Of a DNA stretch of 13,667 nucleotides, positions 12,836 through 13,667 are shown piece after piece. The notes beneath the pieces are model-generated. The model ran no database searches, was not told where the DNA came from, and saw only the letters and a program-made list of their open reading frames with translations. Position numbers and translations under genes: made by a program. How positions within the stretch are numbered: position 1 is the stretch's first letter; each line of letters opens with the position of its first letter. Source of the DNA: Flavobacteriales bacterium UBA4660 (lineage in GTDB: Bacteria; Bacteroidota; Bacteroidia; Flavobacteriales_D; Sanyastnellaceae); the NCBI GenBank assembly GCA_002405435.1, contig DHLU01000118.1, positions 773 through 14,439 of the forward strand, in the 5' to 3' direction.

Positions 12836-13667
12836 ATGACCTGGCTCGCTCTCTCTATAATTACCAACGCAGGTATCTATCTCCTCTTCAAGTTCTACCA
12901 GCGCTGGAAGGTAGATATCCTCAATGTGATCGTGGTCAATTACACCATGGCCGCATGTATCGCCTTTCTCAAGGTGGAGGATTACGGACAGATTGATGCT
13001 GCCGCTTCCGGCGTTCCATGGATCACCCTCGGAGTGCTGCTCGGACTGGTCTGAATAGCCATCTTCTATCTCATGGCCCGCGGATCTCAGCAGATTGGTG
13101 TGAGTATCACGACTGTCGCTTCCAAAATGAGTCTCGCTCTGAGTGTTGTGCTGCTGGTGGCGTTTGATCCCCGCGATACGCTCGGCCTGTGGCAGTGGAT
13201 TGCGCTGGTACTGGCCTGTGCAGGCGTGGTACTCGTGTCGTTGCGTGAAGAGGGTACGCATTTTCGGCGCGATGCCCTGCTCTACCCCCTGCTGATTTTT
13301 ACGGGAAGTGCGCTGATTGATTTTGGTATCGCCAAACTATCGTCTTATACCACCAATGAACATGAGCAGGTGTTGTTTTCGGGATTGTCTTTCGCCGGTG
13401 CAGGTACAGCAGGATGTATGGTGCTGGCCTACAGACGCATACGCGGTTCTTTCCGTTTTACCGCCGCTGACTTGCTGTGCGGACTTCTGCTGGGCTTGGT
13501 GAATTACGGAACCATCTATTTTTTACTCCTGTCGTATGATGCGGAAATTTTTCCCCGTTCGACTACACTGGCGATCAACAACATTGCCGTGGTGCTGACC
13601 AACGCTTTTGTCAGTTATCTGCTGTTTGCCGAGCGTTTCAGCCGCATCAACCTGACCGGTCTTGTAT
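12836..13667 (+). pseudogene. EamA/DMT-superfamily transporter-like gene with in-frame TGA at codon 73 (3' end outside window)
   Basis: From the ATG at 12836, 11 nt after ribD, the frame encodes a hydrophobic protein starting MTWLALSIITNAGIYLLFKF, typical of drug/metabolite transporter (EamA-like) inner-membrane permeases in Bacteroidota. A TGA at 13052-13054 follows residue 72 (ITLGVLLGLV), inside a membrane segment. The same frame then continues without another stop to the window end with matching content: IAIFYLMARG, QIGVSITTVASKMSL, WIALVLACAGVVLVSL, and at least four further membrane segments. No frameshift is needed, so a single base change explains the break. TGA is clearly a stop elsewhere here (folD and three other genes end in it). 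It may be a true nonsense mutation, a sequencing or assembly error, or a variant in a mixed population. An in-frame ATG at 13073 could allow restart. The TTG at 12827 is a less likely start. The substrate cannot be inferred. Confidence 0.75.

Noticed and set aside
13052..13054. Selenocysteine or alternative genetic code at the TGA in the transporter
   Set aside because: Several neighbouring genes use TGA as stop, and a membrane-segment position in a permease is not a plausible selenocysteine site.

Overview
This 13.7-kb window looks like a chromosomal segment of a moderately GC-rich member of the Bacteroidota, most likely a marine or aquatic Flavobacteriales-type lineage. Supporting signs are secreted proteins with C-terminal type IX secretion (T9SS) sorting domains, SprB-like repeat proteins, the '-7' promoter motif TAnnTTTG in front of most transcription units, A-rich leaders rather than strong Shine-Dalgarno sites, and a bacterial RNase P RNA. 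I see no mobile element, CRISPR array, tRNA or rRNA.

Layout. (1) 1-2695 is a starch or alpha-glucan locus. A leftward GH13 cyclomaltodextrinase/neopullulanase-like gene, cut by the window edge, diverges from a rightward gene for a secreted protein with four tandem starch-binding-like modules and a T9SS tail. They share a 92-bp intergenic region carrying an inverted repeat and a direct repeat on the promoters. A strong terminator closes the rightward gene. (2) 2733-8458 holds two adjacent, similarly built genes for large secreted proteins of 904 and 898 aa. Each has the same cysteine-rich N-terminal domain that I cannot name, a GC(M/L)D...NY...C linker, seven SprB-like repeats in matching order, and a T9SS tail. 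They are products of a tandem whole-gene duplication. The second ends at a strong terminator. (3) 8480-8896 is rnpB with its own promoter. (4) 8908-10803 encodes a five-heme c-type cytochrome that starts about a dozen bases after rnpB and ends in a degenerate T9SS-like tail. (5) 10862-13667 is a housekeeping operon: folD, then ribD overlapping by ATGA, then an EamA/DMT-type transporter with an in-frame TGA at codon 73 whose reading frame continues to the window end.

How the genes fit together. The left half is devoted to exported proteins for glycan capture and for surface or adhesion functions, all apparently using T9SS. The right half mixes RNA processing (RNase P), an exported redox protein and cofactor biosynthesis (one-carbon folate and riboflavin). 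The most novel material is the paralogous pair with the shared Cys-rich N-domain, the four-module starch-binding protein with its divergent operator region, and the possible surface-exported multiheme cytochrome tucked against rnpB.
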